From CAZVUW01 sp964629825 (GTDB lineage Bacteria > Actinomycetota > Nitriliruptoria > Euzebyales > Egibacteraceae): a DNA stretch of 6,706 nt. Below are positions 1-6,706 of this stretch, piece after piece. The stretch lies in assembly GCA_964629825.1 (NCBI GenBank), contig CAZVUW010000130.1:1-6706 (forward strand), written 5' to 3'. The notes under the pieces are model-generated. The model had not been told where the DNA came from. It saw only the letters and a list, made by a program, of their open reading frames with translations, and did no database searches. Position 1 is the stretch's first letter. Each line of letters opens with the position of its first letter. Made by a program: the position numbers and the translations under genes.

Positions 1-1605
1 GGCGGCGCCTTCGGGGCGCGCGAGGACGTCAGCCTCCAGGTGCACGTCTGCCTGCTGGCGCTGCGCACGGGGCGGCCGGTCAAGATGCTGTACTCCCGTG
101 AGGAGAGCTTCCACGGCCACGTCCACCGCCACCCCGCGCGGATGTGGTATCGCCACACCGCCACCTCGAACGGTGACCTGGTCAAGGTCGAGGCCCGGAT
201 CCTGCTCGACGGCGGCGCCTACGCCTCGACGTCCTCGGCGGTCCTGGCCAACGCGGTGTGCTTCGCCGGCGGTCCGTACCGGATCCCGAGCGCCGCGATC
301 GACGGCTGGGCCGTGCGCACCAACAACCCGCCGTGCGGTGCGATGCGCGGGTTCGGGGTCGTGCAGGTCTGCTTCGCCCACGAGGCCCAGATGGACCGCC
401 TCGCCCAGGCGCTCGGCATGGACCCGGTCGAGCTTCGGCTGCGCAACGCCCTGGCGACCGGCGACCGGCTGATCACCGGCCAGGTCATCACCGGCACCGC
501 CCCCGTGCGCGAGGTCATCGAGGCGGCGGTCGCCCATGCAATTCCCCCCGAGGCGGAGCCGGATGGACCGCAGCTGCTGCTGCCCGGCGGCGCCGGCATG
601 GTCGCCCGACGCGGCGACGTGCAGCGCGGCGTGGGGGTCGCGGTCAGCATCAAGAACCTCATGTACTCCGAGGGCTTCGACGACTTCTCGACCGCGGCGG
701 TCCGTATGGAGCTCGACCCGACCGGGGAGCCGCTGGCCACGGTCCGCTGCGCCGCCGCCGAGGTCGGGCAGGGCTTCGTCACGCTGGCCCAGCAGATCGC
801 GCGAACCGAGCTCGGCGTCGACCAGGTGCTCCTCGAGCCCGCCGACACGACCCTGGGCTCGGCCGGGTCCACCAGCGCCTCCCGGCAGACCTGGATGAGC
901 GGCGGTGCCGTGCAGCTGGCCTGCCGCGCGGTTCGGTCCGAGCTGCTGACCCGCGCCGCGAAAAGGCTCGGCGAGCCCGTCGCGGGCGCCCGCCGCGTCC
1001 GCTTCGACCTACGCGAGGGCGAGGTCGTCGAGGTGGACGGCGGCGGGGCGTTCCCCCTGGCGGAGCTGCTGGCGGACGGGCCGATCGAGGCCGTCCGCCA
1101 GCACCACCATCCGCCGACCGACCCGCTCGACGAGAACGGCCAGGGCAACGCCCACGTCTCGTTCGCCTTCGCCGCCCATCGCGCCGTCGTGGACGTCGAT
1201 CCCGAGCTGGGGCTGATCCGCGTGCTCCAGGTCGCGACCGGTCAGGACGTCGGCCGGGCCCTCAACCCCCGCGCGGTCGTCGGCCAGATCGAGGGCGGCA
1301 TCGCGCAGGGTGTCGGCCTGGCGGTGATGGAGGAGCTGCTGGTCGAGGAGGGCCGCGTGCGCAACGCCTCGTTCACCGACTACCTGATCCCCACGGCGCT
1401 TGACATGCCGGAGGTCGTCGCCACCTTGATCGAGCAGCCGGAGCCGGGAGCGCCGTTCGGCGCCAAGGGCGTGGGGGAGCCGCCCACAATCTCCTCCACC
1501 CCCGCCGTGGTCGCCGCGGTGCGGGCAGCGACGGGCCTCCCGCTGGCACGCGTGCCGATCCGCCCGCAGGACATCGCGCTCGCCTACCGCCGGGAGCCGG
1601 CATGA
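1..1605 (+). CDS. pucD: Xanthine dehydrogenase, molybdopterin-binding subunit (PucD/XdhB type), 5'-truncated by window edge
   Basis: Large molybdenum-cofactor subunit of xanthine dehydrogenase, a cytoplasmic enzyme that hydroxylates hypoxanthine and xanthine to urate. The frame is open from base 1, so the Met at 40 is internal; 534 residues are visible and, from the usual family length of about 750-770, some 200 or more are missing upstream. Seen in order: the loop GGAFGARE (1-24), matching GGGFGGKE with the substrate-binding Glu (bovine Glu802) at 22-24; CGAMRGFG, with the substrate-orienting Arg (bovine Arg880) at 346-348; a GQG cofactor loop at 766-774; STSASRQ, a cofactor-region segment, near 868-888; and GAKGVGEPP, with the catalytic-base Glu (bovine Glu1261) at 1477-1479. 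All three key active-site residues are therefore kept and the enzyme looks functional. Partner FAD and 2Fe-2S subunits are not in the window. Related molybdenum hydroxylases acting on other N-heterocycles are possible, but the purine context favours xanthine dehydrogenase. Confidence 0.9.
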   Translation, partial: GGAFGAREDVSLQVHVCLLALRTGRPVKMLYSREESFHGHVHRHPARMWYRHTATSNGDLVKVEARILLDGGAYASTSSAVLANAVCFAGGPYRIPSAAIDGWAVRTNNPPCGAMRGFGVVQVCFAHEAQMDRLAQALGMDPVELRLRNALATGDRLITGQVITGTAPVREVIEAAVAHAIPPEAEPDGPQLLLPGGAGMVARRGDVQRGVGVAVSIKNLMYSEGFDDFSTAAVRMELDPTGEPLATVRCAAAEVGQGFVTLAQQIARTELGVDQVLLEPADTTLGSAGSTSASRQTWMSGGAVQLACRAVRSELLTRAAKRLGEPVAGARRVRFDLREGEVVEVDGGGAFPLAELLADGPIEAVRQHHHPPTDPLDENGQGNAHVSFAFAAHRAVVDVDPELGLIRVLQVATGQDVGRALNPRAVVGQIEGGIAQGVGLAVMEELLVEEGRVRNASFTDYLIPTALDMPEVVATLIEQPEPGAPFGAKGVGEPPTISSTPAVVAAVRAATGLPLARVPIRPQDIALAYRREPA

Positions 1606-2918
1606 CCTCGCCGACCGGGCTGGGTGGGACGCGACTGGTGCTGCGCGGCGCCCGCTGGCCCGGCGACGTCGCCGTCCGCGACGGCCGGATAGAGGCCGTC
1701 GGCGCGGTCGCGGCCGAGGAGGGTGATGAGGTCCTGCGCGTCGACGGCGACATCGTCACGCCGGGCCTGGTCAACACCCACCACCACCTCTACCAGTGGC
1801 TGACCCGCGGCAGGGCGGTCGGCTGCGGCCTGTTCGGCTGGCTCACCGAGCTGTACCCGATCTGGGCGCGGATCGACGTCGACGACGTCGCCGCGGCCGG
1901 CCGCGTCGGGCTCGCCCAGCTCGCCCTATCGGGCTGCACCACGGCCGCCGATCACCACTACGTCGTGCCGCGCGGTGACGATTCGGTCTTCGACGCGATC
2001 GCGGAAGCCGCCTCCGCGGTCGGCATCCGGCTGCACCTCGCACGCGGCTCCATGGACCTCGGTGCCTCCGCCGGTGGCCTGCCGCCGGACGAGGTCGTCG
2101 AGGGCATCGACGACATCCTCGCCTCGACCGAGCGGGTGGCCGAGCGCTGGCACGACGGCGAGCGCATCAGCGTGACGGTCGCCCCCTGCAGCCCCTTCAG
2201 CGTCACCCCGGAGCTGCTGCGCGAGTCCGCCGACCTGGCGCGCCGCCGCGGGCTCCGGCTGCACACCCCCCTCGCCGAGACGGTCGAGGAGGAGGCCGAC
2301 TGCCTGGCCCGCTTCGGCCGCCGACCCCTGGAGGTCCTCGACGACCTCGGCTGGGTGGCAGGCGACGTCTGGTTCGCCCACGGGATCCACTTCGACGACG
2401 CCGAGATCGCCCGGCTCGGCGCTGCCGGCGCGGGCGTCGCGCACTGCCCGTCGAGCAACGCACGCCTGGCCGCCGGCTTCTGCCGGGTGCCGGACCTCCT
2501 GGCTGCGGGCGTGCCGGTCGGCCTCGGCGTCGACGGCGCCGCCTCCAACGAGCAGGGGACGCTGATCACCGAGCTGCGCCAGGCGCTCTACTCGGCCCGC
2601 CAGTCGACGGGCCGGCCCGACGCCCTGCTGCCCGCCCAGGCCCTTGACCTCGCAACCGCCGGCGGCGCCGCATGTCTGGGCCGCAGCGACATCGGCCGGC
2701 TGGAGCCGGGACTGCGCGCCGACCTGGTCGTGTGGCCCGCCGACGACCTCGCCGACCTGCCGGACCCGGTCGCTGCGCTGGTGCTCGGACCCGAGCGGCG
2801 GGCGCGTCACGTGCTCGTGGGCGGCGTGCCGGTCGTGACCGACGGCGCTCTGGACGGCTTCGACGTGGACGCCGCATGGGCGGAGCTGGCCCGATGTGCT
2901 CGTCGGCTCTGGGCATGA
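1602..2918 (+). CDS. Amidohydrolase, probable 8-oxoguanine deaminase (AtzB/TrzN-like superfamily member)
   Basis: A 438-residue cytosolic metal-dependent deaminase of the amidohydrolase superfamily. Best match by recognition is 8-oxoguanine deaminase, which turns 8-oxoguanine into urate and ammonia (family members may also take isocytosine). Seen: an N-terminal beta-sandwich part with DIVTPGLVNTHHHL (metal-binding H60 and H62); the family-typical LFGWLTELYPIW at about 77-88; the catalytic Glu region LHTPLAET (E226); FAHGIHFDD (H260); VAHCPSSN (H281); and VGLGVDGAASNE (metal-binding D311). Oddity: residue 223 is Pro where HTHLAE-type relatives have the third metal ligand His, a one-base difference (CCC for CAC at 2268-2270). 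The start overlaps the previous stop as ATGA, with GGGAG at 1592-1596 five bases upstream, so translation is probably coupled to the dehydrogenase gene. Alternatives are guanine deaminase or another aminopurine/triazine hydrolase; the superfamily call is near certain, the substrate less so. Confidence 0.78.
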   Translation: MTSPTGLGGTRLVLRGARWPGDVAVRDGRIEAVGAVAAEEGDEVLRVDGDIVTPGLVNTHHHLYQWLTRGRAVGCGLFGWLTELYPIWARIDVDDVAAAGRVGLAQLALSGCTTAADHHYVVPRGDDSVFDAIAEAASAVGIRLHLARGSMDLGASAGGLPPDEVVEGIDDILASTERVAERWHDGERISVTVAPCSPFSVTPELLRESADLARRRGLRLHTPLAETVEEEADCLARFGRRPLEVLDDLGWVAGDVWFAHGIHFDDAEIARLGAAGAGVAHCPSSNARLAAGFCRVPDLLAAGVPVGLGVDGAASNEQGTLITELRQALYSARQSTGRPDALLPAQALDLATAGGAACLGRSDIGRLEPGLRADLVVWPADDLADLPDPVAALVLGPERRARHVLVGGVPVVTDGALDGFDVDAAWAELARCARRLWA

Positions 2919-2932
2919 GACTATTCAGAGCC

Positions 2933-2965
2933 GCAGCCCGGCCTTCGTCCTGACGTCCGGGCTGC
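2933..2965 (+). promoter_or_regulatory. Intergenic inverted repeat / RNA hairpin ahead of the binding-protein gene
   Basis: Perfect 9-bp inverted repeat GCAGCCCGG (2933-2941) and CCGGGCTGC (2957-2965) around a 15-nt loop. Within the loop CGT (2946-2948) can pair with ACG (2953-2955), extending the structure around a tetraloop. It begins 15 bases after the deaminase stop and ends 17 bases before the binding-protein ribosome site. No T-run follows, so a classic intrinsic terminator is not supported. It could be a U-less terminator, a processing or mRNA-stability hairpin that sets transporter dosage, or an operator. The repeat is seen; the role is inferred. Confidence 0.5.
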
Positions 2966-2982
2966 TCAGCGATATCCGAACC

Positions 2983-2990
2983 AGAGAGGA
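2983..2990 (+). promoter_or_regulatory. Ribosome binding site for the BMP lipoprotein gene
   Basis: AGAGAGGA lies 7 bases before the ATG at 2998. It decides the start: the ATG at 2998 places a textbook lipoprotein signal peptide at the N-terminus, whereas an in-frame ATG at 2896 sits inside the deaminase gene and would bury that signal behind 34 residues. Confidence 0.75.
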
Positions 2991-2997
2991 TCCCCGC

Positions 2998-4203
2998 ATG
3001 AACCTGCGACGGTGGCTGCTGCCGCTGTTGATCGTCGCCCTGATCGCCGCCTGCAGTGGCGGCGACGACTCCGACACGGCCTCCGACGACGGCCAGTCGC
3101 CCGACGAGGGCGCCGAGACCGCGTCCGACGAGGATGCCGGTGACACCGCCGAGGAGCCCACGGAGGGCGGCGACGAGGAGGGCGGCGGCACCGCCGACGG
3201 CGAGCCGCTGAAGGTGGCCTTCGTCTACATCGGCCCGCCCGGCGACGCGGGCTGGACCTACCAGCACGACCAGGGCCGCCAGGCGGTCGAGGAGGAGTTC
3301 GGCGACGCGGTCGAGGTCACCTACCTCGAGAGCGTCCCCGAGGGCGCCGAGAGCGAGCGGGTGTTCGAGGATCTGGCTCGGCAGGGCAACGACCTCATCT
3401 TCGGGACCTCCTTCGGCTACATGGAGCCGATGGCGGCCGTCGCGGAGCGCTTCCCCGATGTGGTGTTCGAGCACGCCACCGGCTACATGACCTCCGAGAA
3501 CATGGGCAACTACTTCGGCGCTGCCGAGGAGGGCCGCTACCTGGAGGGCATGGCCGCCGCGTCCGTTTCCGAGACCGGCGAGCTCGGCTACGTCGCCGCG
3601 TTCCCGATCCCCGAGGTCGTCCGCGGCATCAACGCCTACACCCTGGGCGCGCGCGAGGTGAACCCCGAGGCCACGGTCCGCGTCGTGTGGACCTCCACCT
3701 GGTACGACCCCGAGGTGGAGGGCCAGGCGGCCCAGAGCCTCCTCGACGCGGGCGTCGACGTGCTCGGCATGCACCAGGACTCGCCCGCCGTGGGCCAGGC
3801 GGCCGAGGCCGCCGGCGCCGGGTGGACCGGCTACAACTCCGACATGCAGCGCTTCGCCCCCGGGGCATGGCTGACCGCCACCACCTGGGACTGGGCGCCC
3901 TTCTACATCAAGACCGTGCGCGAGGTCATGGAGGGCACCTGGGAGCCGGAGTCCTACTACGGGAACATGGCCGACGGCATGGTGTCGCTGGCGCCCTTCG
4001 GCGACCGCGTCCCGGAGGACGCCCGTGCGCTGATCGAGGAGCGCCGCCAGGAGATCATCGACGGCACGTTCGTGCCGTTCTCCGGGCCGATCCTGGACCA
4101 GGACGGCGTCGAGCGCGTCGCCAGCGGCGAGCAGATGACCCTGGAGCAGCTGCTGTCGATGGACTTCTTCGTCGAGGGCGTCATCGGCGAGATCGGCGGC
4201 TAG
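2998..4203 (+). CDS. BMP/PnrA-family ABC transporter substrate-binding lipoprotein (purine/nucleoside importer)
   Basis: A 401-residue lipid-anchored extracytoplasmic binding protein that would deliver substrate to the permease and ATPase encoded next. Seen: basic N-terminus (R4, R5), hydrophobic stretch L7-A18 and lipobox IAAC with acylated Cys19; an acidic linker (about 20-70) with 20 Asp/Glu and no Lys/Arg; then the periplasmic-binding-protein fold of the BMP family from about 71. Family landmarks are GWTYQHD (85-91), GTSFGYM (136-142), AFPIPEVVRGIN (201-212), GYNSDM (278-283) and YYGNMADGMVSLAPF (320-334). PnrA-like members bind purine nucleosides, and close relatives to this subtype often sit beside purine-degrading enzymes, so a purine base or nucleoside is the likely ligand; the exact one cannot be read from sequence. 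The gene follows the deaminase by 79 bp holding a hairpin, and precedes the ATPase by 21 bp, so it begins the transport half of the operon. Confidence 0.9.
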   Translation: MNLRRWLLPLLIVALIAACSGGDDSDTASDDGQSPDEGAETASDEDAGDTAEEPTEGGDEEGGGTADGEPLKVAFVYIGPPGDAGWTYQHDQGRQAVEEEFGDAVEVTYLESVPEGAESERVFEDLARQGNDLIFGTSFGYMEPMAAVAERFPDVVFEHATGYMTSENMGNYFGAAEEGRYLEGMAAASVSETGELGYVAAFPIPEVVRGINAYTLGAREVNPEATVRVVWTSTWYDPEVEGQAAQSLLDAGVDVLGMHQDSPAVGQAAEAAGAGWTGYNSDMQRFAPGAWLTATTWDWAPFYIKTVREVMEGTWEPESYYGNMADGMVSLAPFGDRVPEDARALIEERRQEIIDGTFVPFSGPILDQDGVERVASGEQMTLEQLLSMDFFVEGVIGEIGG

Positions 4204-4224
4204 GCCGGCGGAAGAGCAGCGCAC

Positions 4225-5745
4225 ATGTCAGGAGCGGAGCCGCCCGCCCTCGAGGCGGTCGGCGTGACGAAGGTCTTCCCCGGCGTCGTGGCGAACGCCG
4301 GGGTCGACCTCCCGCTGCGCCGAGGCGAGGTTCACGCCCTCCTGGGTGAGAACGGTGCTGGCAAGTCGACGCTCGCGGCCATCCTGACGGGCCTGTACCA
4401 CCCCGACGCGGGCCACCTCCGCCGCGACGGCCGGGAGGTGGTGCTGCGAACCCCCCGCGACGGCCTGGAGCGTGGGATCGGCATGGTCCACCAGCACTTC
4501 CGTCTGGTGGACCGCTTCACGGTCGCCGAGAACGTCGCCCTCGGTGACCGTCGGCTGCCGTGGCGCATGTCCGCGGCGCGCATCCGCATGGCCGTCGCCG
4601 AGGTGGCGGAGCGCTACCGCCTGCCGGTCGACCCGGACGCGGTGGTGGGCGACCTGTCGGTCGGGGAGCAGCAGCGAGTCGAGATCCTCAAGGTGCTGCA
4701 CCGCGGCGTGGACGTCCTGCTGCTGGACGAGCCCACCGCGGTGCTGACGCCCCAGGAGACCGAGGCGCTGTTCGACACCGTCCGCACGATGGCCGAGGCG
4801 GGCAAGGCGGTCGCCTTCATCAGCCACAAGCTGAGCGAGGTGCTGGCCGTGGCCGACCGCATCACCGTCCTTCGTGACGGGCACGTGGTCGGGACCCTGG
4901 CGCCCGCGGAGGCCACCGCCGAGCAGCTGGCCGAGCTGATGGTGGGCCGCCCGGTCGACCTGTCGCCCCGGCGGGCCGCCGCCCCGCCCGGGCGGCCGCT
5001 GCTGCGTGCGGAGAACCTCAGCCTGGCGGCGGTCGACGGGCGGGGAGGGCTGGAGGACATCACCCTCGAGGTCCGGGCGGGCGAGATCGTCGGAGTCGCC
5101 GGAGTCGCCGGCAACGGGCAGCGCGAGCTCGCGGAGACCCTCGCGGGGCTGCGCGCTCCGAGCGCCGGGCGGGTCCTGATCGAGCACACCGAGGTGACGG
5201 GGCGCGGACCCGCCGTGACGCGGGCGGCCGGGCTCAGCTATGTGCCAGAGGACCGCCTCGGCACCGGCCTGGCGCCCGGCCTGTCGATCGCCGACAACCT
5301 GCGCCTCACCGACGACCTGCCGCTGTGGCTGGACCGGCGCTCGGCGGACGAGCACGCCGAGCGGGTCATCGCCGACTTCGACGTGCGCACCACCGGCCCG
5401 GACGCCGTCACCCGCAACCTGTCCGGGGGCAACGCGCAGAAGGTCCTGCTGGCGCGCGAGCTGGGCACCCGCGAGGGCGAGCAGCGCGCCCTGATCGTCG
5501 CCTCGCCGACCCGCGGGCTGGACGTCGGCGCCACGGAGTTCGTCCGCCAGCTGCTGGACGCGCGGCGCGCCCAGGGCTGCGGGATCCTGCTGATCTCCGA
5601 GGACCTGGACGAGGTCCGGGCGCTGTCGGACCGCATCGTCGTCCTCTACGAGGGCCGGATCGTGCTCGAGCGGCCCGCGGCCGAGGCCACCGTCGCCGAG
5701 CTCGGTCTGGCGATGGCCGGCCACGCCGTCGGGACGGGCGGCTGA
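4225..5745 (+). CDS. ABC transporter ATP-binding protein, two-domain (nucleoside/sugar class, NupO/YufO-like)
   Basis: A 506-residue peripheral cytoplasmic ATPase with two fused nucleotide-binding domains, powering the BMP-type importer. Domain 1 (about 8-245) is complete: Walker A GENGAGKST (41-49), Q-loop Gln90 in MVHQHF, signature LSVGE (144-148), Walker B LLLDEP with D168/E169, and H-loop His201. Domain 2 (about 258-500) is degenerate: the P-loop reads GVAGNGQRE without the GKS/T Lys, Walker B reads LIVASPTRGLD with Ala426/Ser427 where Asp/Glu would sit, and the H-loop position is Glu459 (ISED). It keeps signature LSGGN (399-403), so site 1 is completed by it. This one-active-site asymmetry is usual for the class. 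The ATG at 4225 is preceded by GGAAGAG (4210-4216), eight bases away. It lies 21 bp after the binding-protein gene and 1 bp before the permease, in one transcription unit. Confidence 0.93.
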   Translation: MSGAEPPALEAVGVTKVFPGVVANAGVDLPLRRGEVHALLGENGAGKSTLAAILTGLYHPDAGHLRRDGREVVLRTPRDGLERGIGMVHQHFRLVDRFTVAENVALGDRRLPWRMSAARIRMAVAEVAERYRLPVDPDAVVGDLSVGEQQRVEILKVLHRGVDVLLLDEPTAVLTPQETEALFDTVRTMAEAGKAVAFISHKLSEVLAVADRITVLRDGHVVGTLAPAEATAEQLAELMVGRPVDLSPRRAAAPPGRPLLRAENLSLAAVDGRGGLEDITLEVRAGEIVGVAGVAGNGQRELAETLAGLRAPSAGRVLIEHTEVTGRGPAVTRAAGLSYVPEDRLGTGLAPGLSIADNLRLTDDLPLWLDRRSADEHAERVIADFDVRTTGPDAVTRNLSGGNAQKVLLARELGTREGEQRALIVASPTRGLDVGATEFVRQLLDARRAQGCGILLISEDLDEVRALSDRIVVLYEGRIVLERPAAEATVAELGLAMAGHAVGTGG

Positions 5746-5746
5746 G

Positions 5747-6706
5747 ATGCTGGAGCGCCTGCGGCAGCTGCGCCTCGAGCGCCGTGCGACCGTCAGCCCG
5801 GCGGTCCTGGTCGCCGTGCCGGTCCTGTCGGTGCTGGCCGCGCTCTCCTTCGGCGCGGTGTTCCTGGCCGCCACCGGGCACGACCCGCTGCGCGTCTACG
5901 GCGAGATGCTGCGGGTGTCGTTCGCGACCGGCTACGGCATCACCGACACCCTCGCCAGCGCCACCCCGCTGATGCTGACCGCGCTCGCGGCCGCGCTGGC
6001 GTTCCGCTTCAAGCTCTACAACATCGGCGGCGAGGGCCAGCTCTACGCCGGGGCGATCGCCGCGGCCGGGGTCGCGATCTGGCTGGGGGAGTCGGTGCCC
6101 GGCCCCCTGGCTGTGCTCCTGACGGTCGCGGCCGGCGCCCTGGGCGGAGCCCTGTGGATCGCAGTGCCGGCGGCGGCGCGGGCGCTGCTCGGCACCAGCG
6201 AGATCATCACGACGCTGCTGCTCAACTACGTCGCGCTGTATGTGATGCGCTACCTGGTGTTCGGGTCACGCAGCCCGTGGCGCGACCCGGCCTCCGCCAC
6301 CTTCCCGCAGGGTCGGCCGATCCCCGACGCGGCGGAGCTCGCACGCCTCGGGACCACCCGCATCCATCTGGGCCTCCTGGTCGCCCTGCTCGCGGCTCTG
6401 GCACTTGCGATCGTCGTCCGGCGCACGCGCTGGGGGTTCACCTGGCGGGTGTTCGGCGACTCGCCGGCGGCCGCCCGCTACGCGGGGATCTCGGGCCGCG
6501 GGGTGGTCGCGGCGGTCCTGCTCATCTCCGGCGCGCTCGCGGGTCTGGCCGGGGCGGGTGAGGTCGCCGGCCGGGCGGGCCGATTCGATCCGCAGGGCCT
6601 GGAGCTGGGCCTCGGCTACACCGGGATCATCGTGGCGGCACTGGCCCGCTACAACCCGCTGGCGGTGGTGCCGGTGGCGGTGCTCCTCGGCGGGGTCCTC
6701 AACGCC
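5747..6706 (+). CDS. ABC transporter permease, BMP/nucleoside importer (NupP/YufP-like, BPD_transp_2 family), 3'-truncated by window edge
   Basis: Integral membrane subunit of the importer. The frame is open from ATG 5747 to the last base (320 codons, no stop), so the C-terminus lies outside; relatives have about 350-370 residues. Seen: a short basic N-terminus, then hydrophobic segments at about 18-41, 72-88, 95-113, 118-147, 152-172, 206-224, 252-274 and 290-320. Family landmarks are FRFKLYNIGGEGQLYAGA (86-103), GTSEIITTLLLNYVALY (149-165), the likely coupling segment RVFGDSPAAARYAGIS (234-249) that would contact the ATPase, and GLGYTGIIVAALARYNPLAV (288-307). The start is one base after the ATPase stop, with a G-rich ribosome site inside the end of that gene, so the two are probably translationally coupled. 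A partner permease of the same family is expected directly downstream. Substrate is inferred from the neighbours as a purine or nucleoside. Confidence 0.9.
   Translation, partial: MLERLRQLRLERRATVSPAVLVAVPVLSVLAALSFGAVFLAATGHDPLRVYGEMLRVSFATGYGITDTLASATPLMLTALAAALAFRFKLYNIGGEGQLYAGAIAAAGVAIWLGESVPGPLAVLLTVAAGALGGALWIAVPAAARALLGTSEIITTLLLNYVALYVMRYLVFGSRSPWRDPASATFPQGRPIPDAAELARLGTTRIHLGLLVALLAALALAIVVRRTRWGFTWRVFGDSPAAARYAGISGRGVVAAVLLISGALAGLAGAGEVAGRAGRFDPQGLELGLGYTGIIVAALARYNPLAVVPVAVLLGGVLNA

Noticed and set aside
40..42. ATG-like start for the xanthine dehydrogenase subunit at the codon beginning 40
   Set aside because: That codon is an internal GTG (Val), and the frame is open to base 1 with the conserved GGAFGARE loop encoded upstream of it, so the gene begins outside the window.
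2910..2930. Possible promoter -10 element in the AT-richer patch after the deaminase stop
   Set aside because: No convincing TANNNT hexamer with a paired -35 element could be found at proper spacing.
2896..2997. Upstream in-frame ATG (2896) as the start of the binding protein
   Set aside because: It lies within the deaminase coding region and would hide the signal peptide and lipobox; the ATG at 2998 has a good ribosome site.
2919..2997. Purine or xanthine riboswitch in the spacer before the binding-protein gene
   Set aside because: The spacer is short and shows one simple hairpin, without the three-way junction or conserved cores of known purine-sensing RNAs.
2566..4224. 552-codon open frame on the - strand opposite the deaminase end and the binding-protein gene
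   Set aside because: It is a high-GC shadow antisense to two well-recognised proteins, spans the intergenic hairpin, and its translation is low-complexity with no recognisable domain.
5092..5109. Tandem direct repeat GGAGTCGCC x2
   Set aside because: It encodes the repeated GVA-type residues of the second P-loop region in the ATPase, a coding coincidence common in this family.
4228..5874. 548-codon open frame on the - strand opposite the ATPase gene
   Set aside because: It is antisense to a canonical ABC ATPase with all expected motifs; the long frame is explained by GC-rich third positions, and no domain is recognisable.
5325..5972. 215-codon + strand frame spanning the ATPase end and the permease start
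   Set aside because: It is out of frame with both genes and Arg/Gly/Ala-rich without any domain; the real permease frame starts at 5747 and shows clear family motifs.

Overview
The window is a very GC-rich (roughly 70-75%), densely coding segment with all five genes on the + strand, separated by a 4-bp overlap, 79 bp, 21 bp and 1 bp. GC-heavy third codon positions, a lipoprotein importer component and an actinobacterial-type PucD-like molybdenum subunit suggest a high-GC Actinomycetota chromosome. The strongly acidic lipoprotein linker would fit a deep-branching or salt-tolerant actinobacterium, but that is inference only. No tRNA, rRNA, CRISPR array, insertion sequence or phage gene was seen.

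Layout: (1) 1-1605, the C-terminal part of the molybdopterin subunit of xanthine dehydrogenase, whose 5' end lies outside the window; (2) 1602-2918, an amidohydrolase that looks like 8-oxoguanine deaminase, start overlapping the previous stop (ATGA); (3) a 79-bp gap with a 9-bp perfect inverted repeat and a good ribosome binding site; (4) 2998-4203, a BMP/PnrA-family substrate-binding lipoprotein; (5) 4225-5745, a two-domain ABC ATPase of the nucleoside/sugar class; (6) 5747 to the window end, the first permease of the same importer, cut off by the window edge. A second permease is expected just downstream, and the FAD and 2Fe-2S subunits of the dehydrogenase nearby outside the window.

Together the genes read as a purine acquisition and breakdown operon. 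The lipoprotein, ATPase and permease would import a purine base or nucleoside. The deaminase would convert 8-oxoguanine (or a related aminopurine) to urate, and xanthine dehydrogenase would oxidise hypoxanthine/xanthine to urate, so both enzymes converge on one product. The substrate of the importer is inferred from family and context, not shown by the sequence.

The families are known ones. The most noteworthy single observation is that the deaminase has proline at residue 223, where the family normally has the third metal-binding histidine (a one-base CAC to CCC difference next to a run of C). This is either a sequence error or a real change that would affect catalysis.
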